Assembly (NCBI GenBank): GCA_013698385.1 | Contig: JACCVB010000056.1 | Location: 1-9,891 of the forward strand | DNA length: 9,891 nucleotides | Reading direction: 5' to 3' | Source of the DNA: Chloroflexota bacterium | Lineage (GTDB): Bacteria; Chloroflexota; Limnocylindria; Limnocylindrales; CSP1-4 | Shown: one piece after another, positions 1 through 6,721 of the stretch | Numbering within the stretch: the first letter of the stretch is position 1 | How the letters are laid out: each line of letters starts with the position of its first letter | Notes under the pieces: model-generated | What the model was told of the DNA's origin: nothing | Database searches by the model: none | What the model saw: only the letters and a program-made list of their open reading frames with translations | Translations under genes and position numbers: made by a program

Positions 1-920
1 GCTGGATCGAATCCGACCCGCTCGAGCAGGTCGGCCCGGCAGATCGCCTTGCCTGACGGATCCGCCCGGGTATATGACCCGGCGAGGTCGCCGTCCGTGG
101 CCGGATCCCAGACCGTCGTGTCCAGCCCGTTGAAAATCCCGATGAACCGATCGCCACGCGATCGGAGCAGGCCGTCGAGCCCCATCCCGACCTCGGGTGT
201 CAGTGCCTCGATGGCATAGGTCGGCGAGACCGTATTGACGATGTCGGCGACCTCGATCGCCGCCGCAAGTAGGTCGATGCCGTCGGCGTTCTGACCGGGT
301 GCTCGACCGCCAGACGCGCCGCCGAGCGGCTCGAGACCGAGTTGCGGCAGCCCATCGTTCGGCACCCAGCCGTGATAGGCAAGGTTGTGCAGGGTCGTGA
401 TCATCGCCGCTCCGCCGATGACCGGATCATCCGCGTAGTCCCCCTCCCGGGACACCGCCACCGGACCCGCCTGCCAGTCGTGCAGATGGATCACGTCGAC
501 CGGCCGGCCATCGGCACGCAACGCCTCCAGCGCAGCCCGCCCGAACAGCCTGAACCGCCAGGCATTGTCCGCGTAGTCGCCGTCGACGTCGCCGTAGAAA
601 CCGACCCGGTCGAACGCCGCCGGATGGTCGATCAGGCGCAGTCGATAGCCATCGGCAGCGACGTCAACGACGGTCACGGCTGACGAGCCGCCGCGCGCCC
701 AGGGGTCCGGAACGACCAGCGTCGCCTCCCCGATGACCGCCGATGGATCCGGGGCCGGCACGCCGCGATAGCGCGGCAGGAACACGTCCACCGGCCCGTC
801 GATCTCGCCCGCCGGCAGGCGTCCCAGGGCCCGCGCGAGCGCGTCGACCACGTCCGCCAATCCGCCCGTCTTGGCCCACGGCTCGCACTCGGCAGCGATG
901 AACACGACACGCAGTCCCAT
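1..920 (-). CDS. glgA: Glycogen (starch) synthase, GT5 family, N-terminal part, cut by left edge
   Basis: This enzyme transfers glucose from ADP- or UDP-glucose to the non-reducing end of a growing alpha-1,4-glucan in the cytoplasm. The reverse-strand frame is open from the ATG at 918-920 to the window edge, giving 306 codons of a family usually near 450-500 residues, so the C-terminal GT-B lobe is missing. The N-terminus carries the family signature AAECEPWAKTGGLADVV, with the nucleotide-sugar-binding KTGGLADV at residues 17-24. Further GT5 motifs follow in the expected order: HLHDWQAG at about 145-152, TLHNLAYHGW around 176-185, NTVSPTYA near 226-233, and FNGLDTTVWDP around 263-273. The ATG puts the KTGG motif at the usual distance from the N-terminus. 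There is no Shine-Dalgarno site, but a TACCAT box lies 8 nt upstream. The gene diverges from glgP, so synthesis and breakdown share one intergenic region. The family call is firm; the choice of ADP- or UDP-glucose cannot be read here. Confidence 0.95.
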   Translation of the reverse strand, partial: MGLRVVFIAAECEPWAKTGGLADVVDALARALGRLPAGEIDGPVDVFLPRYRGVPAPDPSAVIGEATLVVPDPWARGGSSAVTVVDVAADGYRLRLIDHPAAFDRVGFYGDVDGDYADNAWRFRLFGRAALEALRADGRPVDVIHLHDWQAGPVAVSREGDYADDPVIGGAAMITTLHNLAYHGWVPNDGLPQLGLEPLGGASGGRAPGQNADGIDLLAAAIEVADIVNTVSPTYAIEALTPEVGMGLDGLLRSRGDRFIGIFNGLDTTVWDPATDGDLAGSYTRADPSGKAICRADLLERVGFDP

Positions 921-1040
921 GAGCGCCGATGGTAACGGGCGGGGCGGCGCCGGGGCCACGTCGGACGGCACCTGGCCCGCCACGGGGCCACGCGGGGTGG
1001 CGTCGCCGGTCGAACGCCCTGACCGGTATCATGCCCCGCG
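921..1040. promoter_or_regulatory. Divergent glgA/glgP promoter region
   Basis: These 120 bp separate the two divergent start codons and contain no credible gene. A -10-like TATCAT at 1027-1032 lies 8 nt before the glgP ATG. On the other strand, TACCAT at 934-929 lies 8 nt before the glgA ATG. Such spacing would place transcription starts at or within a base or two of each ATG, so both mRNAs could be leaderless. This fits the absence of a GGAGG-like site before either gene. No convincing -35 box is seen for either promoter. The rest is very GC-rich, with no clear operator dyad. The boxes are seen directly; promoter activity is inferred. Confidence 0.5.
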
Positions 1041-3242
1041 ATGGAACCCGTCTCCGTCCCGTCCATCGCGGCGGCGACGTTCCCCCTCCCGCCGCGCCTC
1101 GAGGGCCTGCGCCGCCTGGCGTACAACCTGCACTGGGCCTGGGAGCCGCGCACGCGGAACCTGTGGAGCCTGATCGACCGGACCGCCTGGACGCGCTACC
1201 GCAATCCGATCCCGGTGATCAGCGGACCGACGGAATGGTCCCGCCTGCTCGACGACGAGAAGTTCCTGGCGGAGTACCACGACACCCTGGCCGCCTTCGA
1301 CGCCTACATGACGGACGGCTCCGCCCACTGGTTCGCCCGTCGACATGGCGACCAGCTCAGCGGACCCATCGCCTATTTCTGTGCCGAGTACGGCATCCAC
1401 GAGTCGCTCGGGATCTACTCGGGCGGTCTCGGCGTGCTCGCCGGTGATCACATGAAGTCGGCCAGTGACCTTGCGATGCCGCTGATCGGTGTCGGCCTGC
1501 TCTACCGCAAGGGCTACTTCCGGCAGCAGATCGATGCCGATGGGCACCAGGAGCACAACTATCCCGACTACGACCTGACCCGTCTGCCACTGGCCCGGGT
1601 CCAGGGACAGGACGGCCTGCCGCTGACCGTCAGCGTCGAGCTGCCCGGGCGTGACCTGAGCGTCGCCGTCTGGCTGGCCCAGGTGGGCCGTGTGCCGGTG
1701 CTGCTCCTGGACACGGACGTCCCGGTCAACGCCGTCGAGGACCGGCCGATCAGCCACATCCTGTACGTCCGCGGTCGGGAGATGCGCCTCCACCAGGAGC
1801 TCGTCCTGGGCATCGGCGGCGTGCGGGCGATCCGGGCCCTCGGCCTGGAGCCGGCCGTCTGGCACCTTAACGAGGGCCACTCCGCGTTCCTCCTCGCCGA
1901 GCGCGCGGGCGAGCACGTCGCGGCCGGGGTGGACCTGCCCGAGGCCTGGCAGCGTGTTCGACGCAACAGCGTGTTCACGATCCACACGCCGGTCTCAGCC
2001 GGCAATGAGCGCTTCGATGGCGATCTCGTCCGTCGCGTGGCGGGCCCCACACTCGAGCGCGGCGGGGTCGCCGTCGACGCGTTGCTCGAGCTTGGCCTTG
2101 GGCCGGACGGCGACCGCGGTCAATTCGATATGACCGCCTTCAGCCTGCGCCTGACGGCGGGCGCGAACGCGGTCAGCGAGCTGCACGCCCGGACCGCGAA
2201 CGACACCTGGCAGGGGATCGTGGATCACCCGATCCAGGCGGTCACCAACGGCGTGCACGGCCCGAGCTGGATCGGCGCGCCGATCGATGGCCTGCTCGTC
2301 CGCGACCTCGACGCGCAGATCGAATCGCTCGATGCCGGCGCCGATCAGGACCCGTTCTGGCAGCATCTCGAGCGGATCGCGGGCCTGGAACTGTGGCAGG
2401 CCCACCTGCGCCAGAAGCGGGAGCTGGCGATCTTCGCCCGCGGTCGTCTGCGGAACCAGTTCGCCCGGCACGGCGAAGCGCCAAGCGTCCTCGCCGAGCT
2501 CGATTCGGCCCTGGATCCGGCGATCATGACGATCGGCTTCGCGCGTCGATTCGCGACCTACAAGCGGGCCGGCCTCCTGTTCAGCGACCTCGATCGACTG
2601 ACCAGGCTGCTGTGGTCCACTGAGCGCCCGCTCCAGATCGTCTTTGCCGGAAAGGCGCACCCCGCCGACCGACCCGGTCAGAAGGTCATCCAGGAGATCT
2701 TCCAGCTGTCGCGATCGCCGCAGTTGCGCGGTCGCGTGTTCATCATGGAGGACTACGACATCCGGGTCGGGCGTTATCTCGTCCAGGGCGTGGATGTCTG
2801 GTTGAACAACCCGCGCCGCCCGCTGGAGGCCTCGGGCACGTCGGGGATGAAGGCAGCCCAGAACGGCGTCCCCAACCTGAGCGTGCTCGATGGTTGGTGG
2901 GACGAGGGCTATGCGGGCGACAACGGCTGGGCCATCGGCGGGCGCGAGACGAATCCCGACGAGGCCGCCCAGGACTGGGCCGACGCGCAGGACCTCTACC
3001 GACTCCTCGAGGAGGACCTGATCCCGCGCTACTACGAGCGCGACGCCGGCGGCCTGCCCGAGCGCTGGACGGACGTGATGCGCCGGGCCATGGCGACATC
3101 GCTCTGGCGCTTCTCGACGACACGGATGCTCCAGGAGTACACCGAGCGCCTGTACCTGCCGGCGGCGGGCGTGGACTCGCCCGAGGGCGCGACGGTGCCG
3201 GCCGGGCGCGCGACCCGAGTGGTCGCCAGCGAGGCCGGCTGA
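1041..3242 (+). CDS. glgP: Alpha-glucan (glycogen/maltodextrin) phosphorylase, GT35, DUF3417 type
   Basis: This enzyme uses pyridoxal phosphate and inorganic phosphate to release glucose-1-phosphate from the non-reducing ends of alpha-1,4-glucan. The 733-residue protein begins with the DUF3417-type region typical of bacterial and archaeal short phosphorylases (LRRLAYNLHWAWEPRTRNLW, about 23-42). It continues with AEYGIHESLGIYSGGLGVLAGDH (about 115-137), HLNEGHSAF (about 275-283) and the phosphate-side motif GFARRFATYKRA (about 499-510). The PLP-lysine signature is EASGTSGMKAAQNG, with Lys604 as the Schiff-base residue, followed by LSVLDGWWDEGY. All core motifs are intact. It is somewhat shorter than the roughly 820-860 residues common in this group. 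The ATG at 1041 has no Shine-Dalgarno site and may be leaderless. A GH57 gene starts 5 nt after its stop, so the two are probably co-transcribed. Substrate length preference, glycogen or maltodextrin, cannot be decided from sequence. Confidence 0.96.
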   Translation: MEPVSVPSIAAATFPLPPRLEGLRRLAYNLHWAWEPRTRNLWSLIDRTAWTRYRNPIPVISGPTEWSRLLDDEKFLAEYHDTLAAFDAYMTDGSAHWFARRHGDQLSGPIAYFCAEYGIHESLGIYSGGLGVLAGDHMKSASDLAMPLIGVGLLYRKGYFRQQIDADGHQEHNYPDYDLTRLPLARVQGQDGLPLTVSVELPGRDLSVAVWLAQVGRVPVLLLDTDVPVNAVEDRPISHILYVRGREMRLHQELVLGIGGVRAIRALGLEPAVWHLNEGHSAFLLAERAGEHVAAGVDLPEAWQRVRRNSVFTIHTPVSAGNERFDGDLVRRVAGPTLERGGVAVDALLELGLGPDGDRGQFDMTAFSLRLTAGANAVSELHARTANDTWQGIVDHPIQAVTNGVHGPSWIGAPIDGLLVRDLDAQIESLDAGADQDPFWQHLERIAGLELWQAHLRQKRELAIFARGRLRNQFARHGEAPSVLAELDSALDPAIMTIGFARRFATYKRAGLLFSDLDRLTRLLWSTERPLQIVFAGKAHPADRPGQKVIQEIFQLSRSPQLRGRVFIMEDYDIRVGRYLVQGVDVWLNNPRRPLEASGTSGMKAAQNGVPNLSVLDGWWDEGYAGDNGWAIGGRETNPDEAAQDWADAQDLYRLLEEDLIPRYYERDAGGLPERWTDVMRRAMATSLWRFSTTRMLQEYTERLYLPAAGVDSPEGATVPAGRATRVVASEAG

Positions 3243-3247
3243 CAGAC

Positions 3248-5386
3248 GTGGCGCCGCGCATCTCGCTGGCGCTCACCCTGCACAACCACCAGCCGGTCGG
3301 CAATTTCGGCTGGGTCCTGGCGGAGGTCTACGAGGCGGCCTACCGCCCGATGCTGGACGCGATCGAGCGACATCCCGGCGTCCGCCTGGCGCTCCACTAC
3401 AGCGGCCCCCTGCTGAACTGGCTCATCGCCGAGCGTCCCGCCGCGATCGAGCGGCTAGGGCGCCTCATCGCACGTGACCAGGTGGAGCTCCTGGGCGGCG
3501 GTTACTTCGAGCCGGTCCTGGCCTCACTGCCCGAACGTGACCGGATCGCCCAGTTGCTCCGCATGCGCGACGCCCTGGAGGCACGGTTCGGACAGAGGCC
3601 GCGTGGGGCGTGGCTGGCTGAACGGGTCTGGGAACCGGACCTGCCCACCTCGCTCGTCGCCGCCGGCTATGAATGGACCATCCTCGACGACGCGCACTTC
3701 CGGGCCGCCGCCGTCCCCGAGGCGGACCTGTGGGGCCCGTACACGACGGAAGATCAGGGGCAGCTCGTGCGGGTCTTCGGGACGGAGCAGGGGCTGCGCT
3801 ACCGGATCCCCTTCCGCGAGGTGGACGAGGTCATCGACTATCTCCGGGCGCACGCCACTGACGATGGCCAGCGGGTCGGGATGATGGGCGACGACGGGGA
3901 GAAGTTCGGAGGCTGGCCAACGACCCACGAGCATTGCTGGGGGTCCGGTCAGTGGGTGGAGCGGTTCTTCACGGCCCTCGAATCGAACGCCGACTGGCTG
4001 GCCACGACGACGCCCTCGGCCTGGCTCGACGCCCACCCGCCGATCGGACGGGTCTACCTGCCGACCGGCTCGTACGCGGAGATGGGTGAATGGGCGCTGC
4101 CGCCCTCCGAAAGCACCCGCTTTACCCGGGTGCTGCACGAGGCTCAGGCCGAGCACAGACCTGAGGCGCGCTGGCTGCGTGGCGCGTCGTGGCGCAATTT
4201 CCAGGTCAAGTACCGCGAGGTCAACGACCTGCACAAGCAGATGCTCCGCGTTTCCGCGGCGGTCGAGGCGATGCCCGGTGGAGCGGAACGCGAACGCGCC
4301 CGCGATCACCTCTACCAGGGCCAGTCCAACGATTGCTACTGGCACGGCCTGTTCGGCGGCATCTACATCAGCCACATGCGCCTGGCCACCTACGAGCATC
4401 TGCTGGCCGCCGAGGACATCGCCGACACGGCCGGCGGCCGGCTCATCGCTGCGGATCTGCTGGACCTGGACCTGGACGGCCGCGATGAAGTCCGGCTGGC
4501 CGACACGGGGCAGGTCGTGACGGTGGACCTGGACGAGGGCGCCGGGATCGGCAGCTGGGATATCCGGGCGGTCCGCCATGCGCTGACGGCCGTGCTGCGG
4601 CGCCGGCCGGAGGCCTATCACGAGGCGCTGCGCGATCGGCGGGCGACCCAGCCGCCGATGGCCGAGGGGGGCCTGGACGATGACCGCGGTGCGGCGTCCA
4701 TCCATGACGCCGTCCGAGTCACGGACGCAACCCTCGTCCATGCCCTCGTGTACGACCGCTACGAGCGCCGATCCGGCCTGGTCCGGCTGCTCGATCCCGG
4801 GGTGACGCCAGAGGACTGGGCGATGGCGAGGGCGATCGACCTCGGCGATCTCGTGGATGGGCCGTACGCGCTGCTGGAGCTCGGGCCCGGGCGGGTGGTC
4901 GCCCGGCGCGAGACGACGGTCCTCGGCGCTCGGATCGGTGTCACGAAGACGATCATCCTGGGCGGCGGCCGGCGGCGACCGACCCTCGACCTGACGATCG
5001 AGTTCGAACACCGGGAGGGGCCAACGATCGAGTTGCGATGTGGGATCGAATGGACCCTCACGCTGCTGGGCGGCGGCGGCAACCCGTCAGCCTGGTGGGA
5101 CGTGGCCGGCCGGCGCACGACCCACGATGTCGCGGGTTCCGCCACCGCGATCAGCTCCCTTGCCCAGGGCAACGACCACATCGGCATCGCGGTCACGACG
5201 ACCCTGGACGAGCCCGCCGACGGATGGTGGGCCCCGGTCGAGACGGTCTCGAATTCGGAGAACGGCTTCGAGCGGGTCTACCAGGGTGCCGGCTTCCTCG
5301 TCTCCTGGGTCGTCCGCCTGGGTGTCGGCGAACGCGTTGTGCGGACCGTGCACCAGGCCGTCACGACGGGACGAGACCGAGCCTGA
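3248..5386 (+). CDS. GH57 4-alpha-glucanotransferase / alpha-amylase-type enzyme
   Basis: This is a 712-residue retaining GH57 enzyme that most likely disproportionates maltodextrins by transferring 4-alpha-glucan segments. The frame is open far upstream inside glgP, but family homology begins only at VAPRISLALTLHNHQP, so the GTG at 3248, 5 nt after the glgP stop, is chosen. All five GH57 motifs are present: HNHQP (12-16), GGGYFEPVL (83-91), WLAERVWEP with the nucleophile Glu125, GDDGEKFGGWP (214-224) holding the catalytic Asp, and NDCYWHGLFGGIY (361-373). The rest matches the central and C-terminal DUF1925/DUF1926 regions of Thermococcus litoralis 4-alpha-glucanotransferase, including the beta-rich stretch around 540-710 with RCGIEWTLTLLGG. 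No signal peptide is seen, so the enzyme is cytoplasmic. Pairing with glgP fits maltodextrin rearrangement followed by phosphorolysis. Hydrolytic alpha-amylase activity is an alternative, since the two activities intermix in this family. Confidence 0.92.
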   Translation: MAPRISLALTLHNHQPVGNFGWVLAEVYEAAYRPMLDAIERHPGVRLALHYSGPLLNWLIAERPAAIERLGRLIARDQVELLGGGYFEPVLASLPERDRIAQLLRMRDALEARFGQRPRGAWLAERVWEPDLPTSLVAAGYEWTILDDAHFRAAAVPEADLWGPYTTEDQGQLVRVFGTEQGLRYRIPFREVDEVIDYLRAHATDDGQRVGMMGDDGEKFGGWPTTHEHCWGSGQWVERFFTALESNADWLATTTPSAWLDAHPPIGRVYLPTGSYAEMGEWALPPSESTRFTRVLHEAQAEHRPEARWLRGASWRNFQVKYREVNDLHKQMLRVSAAVEAMPGGAERERARDHLYQGQSNDCYWHGLFGGIYISHMRLATYEHLLAAEDIADTAGGRLIAADLLDLDLDGRDEVRLADTGQVVTVDLDEGAGIGSWDIRAVRHALTAVLRRRPEAYHEALRDRRATQPPMAEGGLDDDRGAASIHDAVRVTDATLVHALVYDRYERRSGLVRLLDPGVTPEDWAMARAIDLGDLVDGPYALLELGPGRVVARRETTVLGARIGVTKTIILGGGRRRPTLDLTIEFEHREGPTIELRCGIEWTLTLLGGGGNPSAWWDVAGRRTTHDVAGSATAISSLAQGNDHIGIAVTTTLDEPADGWWAPVETVSNSENGFERVYQGAGFLVSWVVRLGVGERVVRTVHQAVTTGRDRA

Positions 5387-5394
5387 AGAATCCG

Positions 5395-5424
5395 TCAGCC
5401 CGCGGCCTGCGCGCCACGGGCTGA
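5395..5424. terminator. Hairpin between convergent genes, candidate bidirectional terminator
   Basis: Eight nt after the GH57 stop, TCAGCCCG (5395-5402) pairs perfectly with CGGGCTGA (5417-5424). Past a one-base mismatch, GGC (5404-5406) pairs with GCC (5413-5415), closing a 6-nt loop. It lies between the GH57 gene and the convergent small gene ending at 5474. On the plus strand it is followed by purine-rich DNA with no T-tract. On the minus strand the bases after the stem read CGGATTCTTC, only weakly T-rich. It may stop transcription in either direction or act as a 3'-end stabiliser. A classic intrinsic terminator is not shown. Confidence 0.4.
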
Positions 5425-5433
5425 GGACGGAAA

Positions 5434-5447
5434 GGACGAGATCGTCC
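5434..5447. repeat. Short perfect inverted repeat GGACGA-GA-TCGTCC
   Basis: GGACGA at 5434-5439 is the exact reverse complement of TCGTCC at 5442-5447, with two bases between. As RNA it would form a 5-bp stem with a 4-nt loop. It lies just past the main hairpin, in the 3' region shared by the GH57 gene and the convergent small gene, and may be a second weak hairpin. Six-bp arms in GC-rich DNA can occur by chance, and no function is assigned. Confidence 0.25.
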
Positions 5448-5473
5448 GTCGAACGGCGACCGTCAGATGAGGA

Positions 5474-5584
5474 TCAGTGGATCCCGATGGCGTAGTCGCG
5501 CGTATCGGTGCCCCATCGAAGCGAAGCGAGACCGAGACCGGCGAATACGAGACCGATGATGATGAGAAGGACCAACCCGATCAT
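5474..5584 (-). CDS. Small single-pass membrane protein, 36 aa
   Basis: A short reverse-strand gene runs from the ATG at 5582-5584 to a TGA at 5474-5476. Residues 2-22 form one strongly hydrophobic segment (starting MIGLVLLIIIGLVFAG), long enough to span a membrane once. The remaining tail is short and polar, RWGTDTRDYAIGIH, with Arg23 right after the helix. A purine-rich TAAGGTAGGT (5600-5591) precedes the ATG as a ribosome-binding candidate, and a TTGACA-17-TAGGCT promoter lies further upstream. The gene diverges from the GntR regulator and converges on the GH57 gene. Small peptides with one helix followed by an RWG-D-R tail recall tiny proteins I associate with Chloroflexota and Actinobacteria, but that is from memory. 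The function is unknown; a membrane helper peptide controlled by the neighbouring regulator is one possibility. The ribosome-binding site, promoter and amino-acid pattern make it more likely real than chance. Confidence 0.62.
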   Translation of the reverse strand: MIGLVLLIIIGLVFAGLGLASLRWGTDTRDYAIGIH

Positions 5585-5601
5585 GCGGGCACCTACCTTA
5601 T

Positions 5602-5610
5602 TGCTATAGT
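5602..5610 (+). promoter_or_regulatory. Extended -10 promoter candidate for the GntR gene
   Basis: TGCTATAGT is an extended -10 element (TGn followed by TATAGT, five of six matches to TATAAT). It predicts a start near 5617 and a leader of about 33 nt before the regulator's ATG at 5650. No -35 box is seen 16-18 bp upstream, which extended -10 promoters can tolerate. The TGGACTAG box at 5610-5617 overlaps the predicted start, as expected for autoregulation. Confidence 0.45.
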
Positions 5611-5650
5611 GGACTAGGCCAAGTCGTAGCCTAATTGGACTAGCGGACTA
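5607..5650. promoter_or_regulatory. Operator-like dyad and TGGACTAG repeats, likely GntR binding region
   Basis: TGGACTAG occurs exactly at 5610-5617 and 5636-5643, 26 bp apart, and a third GGACTA at 5645-5650 runs into the regulator's ATG. A dyad, ACTAGGC (5613-5619) and GCCTAAT (5629-5635), matches in six of seven pairs around a centre at 5624. This lies between the two predicted transcription starts. A smaller palindrome, TAGT-GG-ACTA, sits at 5607-5616. The region is clearly more AT-rich than its surroundings. GntR proteins of the YtrA type usually bind near their own promoters as dimers on such dyads; binding here is inferred. Confidence 0.5.
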
Positions 5651-5656
5651 TGTCAA
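5628..5656 (-). promoter_or_regulatory. Promoter candidate for the 36-aa membrane peptide
   Basis: On the minus strand a perfect consensus -35, TTGACA (5656-5651), is followed by exactly 17 bp and then TAGGCT (5633-5628). The latter matches -10 positions 1, 2 and 6. The predicted start is near 5621, giving a leader of about 36 nt that contains the TAAGGTAGGT ribosome-binding candidate. The -35 overlaps the start codon of the divergent GntR gene, and the spacer contains two GGACTA boxes, so regulator binding would likely block it. Confidence 0.5.
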
Positions 5657-6681
5657 CTGACGCGAACGGGCCGGAGACGGGCACGACGAACGCGACCGGG
5701 ACGAGCGGAGATCTGGGCGTCGAGCGCGACTCCGACGTGCCCATCTCGACCCAGATCTACTGGCAGATCGCCTATCAGATCGATTCCGGCCGGCTGCTGC
5801 CGGGTTCCCGGCTGCCCCCCGTCCGAGAACTCGGGGCTGCCCTCCGAGTGAACCCCAACACGATCCGGGCGGTCTATCGACGCCTGGCCGATGGTGGGTA
5901 CGTCATCAGTCGCCATGGCGCCGGGACGCATGTCGCGGACCACCCGCCGGAACGCCGCGGCACGGAGGCGCTCGCGGGCATCGTGTCCGAGATGCTGCGA
6001 CGAGCCAGCCACGCCGGCTTCACCGCGGATGAAGTCGCGACCGCCACATTCGCCGCCGCGACGGAGCGCAAGCGGCCGGGCGAACTCGTGCGCGTCCTCT
6101 TCGCCGAATGTACGAGCGCGGACGCGGGCTACGACGCGGAGCGCCTCGTCGCCGCGTTTCCGGACATGATCGAGGTCGAGGGCACGCTGATCGACGACAT
6201 GCCGGGGCGCCTGGACCGCTTCCACTACGACCTGATCGCCACGACCACCTTCCACGCCGATGAGTGCCAGGTCCTCGCCGCCGGGCGCGTGCCGGTGGTG
6301 GCGATGATCGTGGGTCCGGGCTACCTCGAGCTCGTCCATGAGATCGCCGGGCTGCCGGCCGGGTCGCGGGTCGGCCTGGTGTGCGCCTCGGAGCGCGGCG
6401 CGGACAACATCCTTGACACGCTCCGGCTGTCCGGCGCGACCGGGATCGAGCTCGTCCCGGCGCTCATCGGCGCGCCCGAGATGCTCGAGGTCGTGGACCG
6501 CACCGCGGACCTGATCCTGATGTCGCGCGAGGCGCTCAAGGCGGGCCTCGACCTTGGACTGACGCGGCCCGAACGGGTCCGCCCGTGGACCTACGAATTC
6601 GACCCATCGGGGCTGGAGCTCCTTCGTCGCGCGATCGAACACGTTGCCGCCGCCCGGCCCGCGGAGCAGACGTCGGCCTGA
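5650..6681 (+). CDS. GntR-family transcriptional regulator with large C-terminal effector-like domain
   Basis: This is a 343-residue DNA-binding regulator. After about 28 polar, Gly/Thr-rich residues comes a GntR winged helix-turn-helix. It runs from PISTQIYWQIAYQIDSGRL (31-49) through LPPVRELGAALRVNPNTIRAVYRRLADGGYV (55-85), with NPNT in the recognition helix and the wing RHGAGTHV (88-95). The NPNT and wing pattern is that of the YtrA-type branch. YtrA proteins are only about 120-130 residues, whereas this one carries about 240 more. The extension holds alternating strands and helices, such as RFHYDLIATTTFHADE, VPVVAMIVGPGYLELV and SRVGLVCASERGADNILDTL, suggesting a two-lobed periplasmic-binding or PrpR-N-like ligand domain. 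This is a fold-style guess. No strong ribosome site precedes the ATG; GTG at 5737 (residue 30) is a possible alternative start. The operator-like repeats in its start region suggest autoregulation and control of the divergent peptide, and perhaps of the downstream GH13 gene. Confidence 0.9.
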   Translation: MSTDANGPETGTTNATGTSGDLGVERDSDVPISTQIYWQIAYQIDSGRLLPGSRLPPVRELGAALRVNPNTIRAVYRRLADGGYVISRHGAGTHVADHPPERRGTEALAGIVSEMLRRASHAGFTADEVATATFAAATERKRPGELVRVLFAECTSADAGYDAERLVAAFPDMIEVEGTLIDDMPGRLDRFHYDLIATTTFHADECQVLAAGRVPVVAMIVGPGYLELVHEIAGLPAGSRVGLVCASERGADNILDTLRLSGATGIELVPALIGAPEMLEVVDRTADLILMSREALKAGLDLGLTRPERVRPWTYEFDPSGLELLRRAIEHVAAARPAEQTSA

Positions 6682-6721
6682 CTCACGGTCGGGGCTCGCG
6701 GACGTGCGAAACTCGCCGGGT

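Noticed and set aside
342..683. 113-codon plus-strand frame at the left end
   Set aside because: It is antisense to glgA, which shows intact GT5 motifs across the same bases.
1029..1985. 318-codon open frame on the minus strand
   Set aside because: It is antisense to the conserved N-terminal half of glgP and overlaps the divergent promoter region, with no domain signal.
2894..3247. Upstream extension of the GH57 frame into glgP
   Set aside because: The extension translates to an Arg/Gly-rich shadow of the glgP C-terminus. GH57 homology begins right at the GTG at 3248.
3524..5011. 495-codon open frame on the minus strand
   Set aside because: It is antisense to the GH57 gene, whose five catalytic motifs are intact on the plus strand. 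The translated shadow has no family features.
5448..5459. Possible further small stem (GTCG-AACGG-CGAC) after the terminator hairpin
   Set aside because: Four-bp arms in GC-rich DNA are expected by chance and nothing else supports it.
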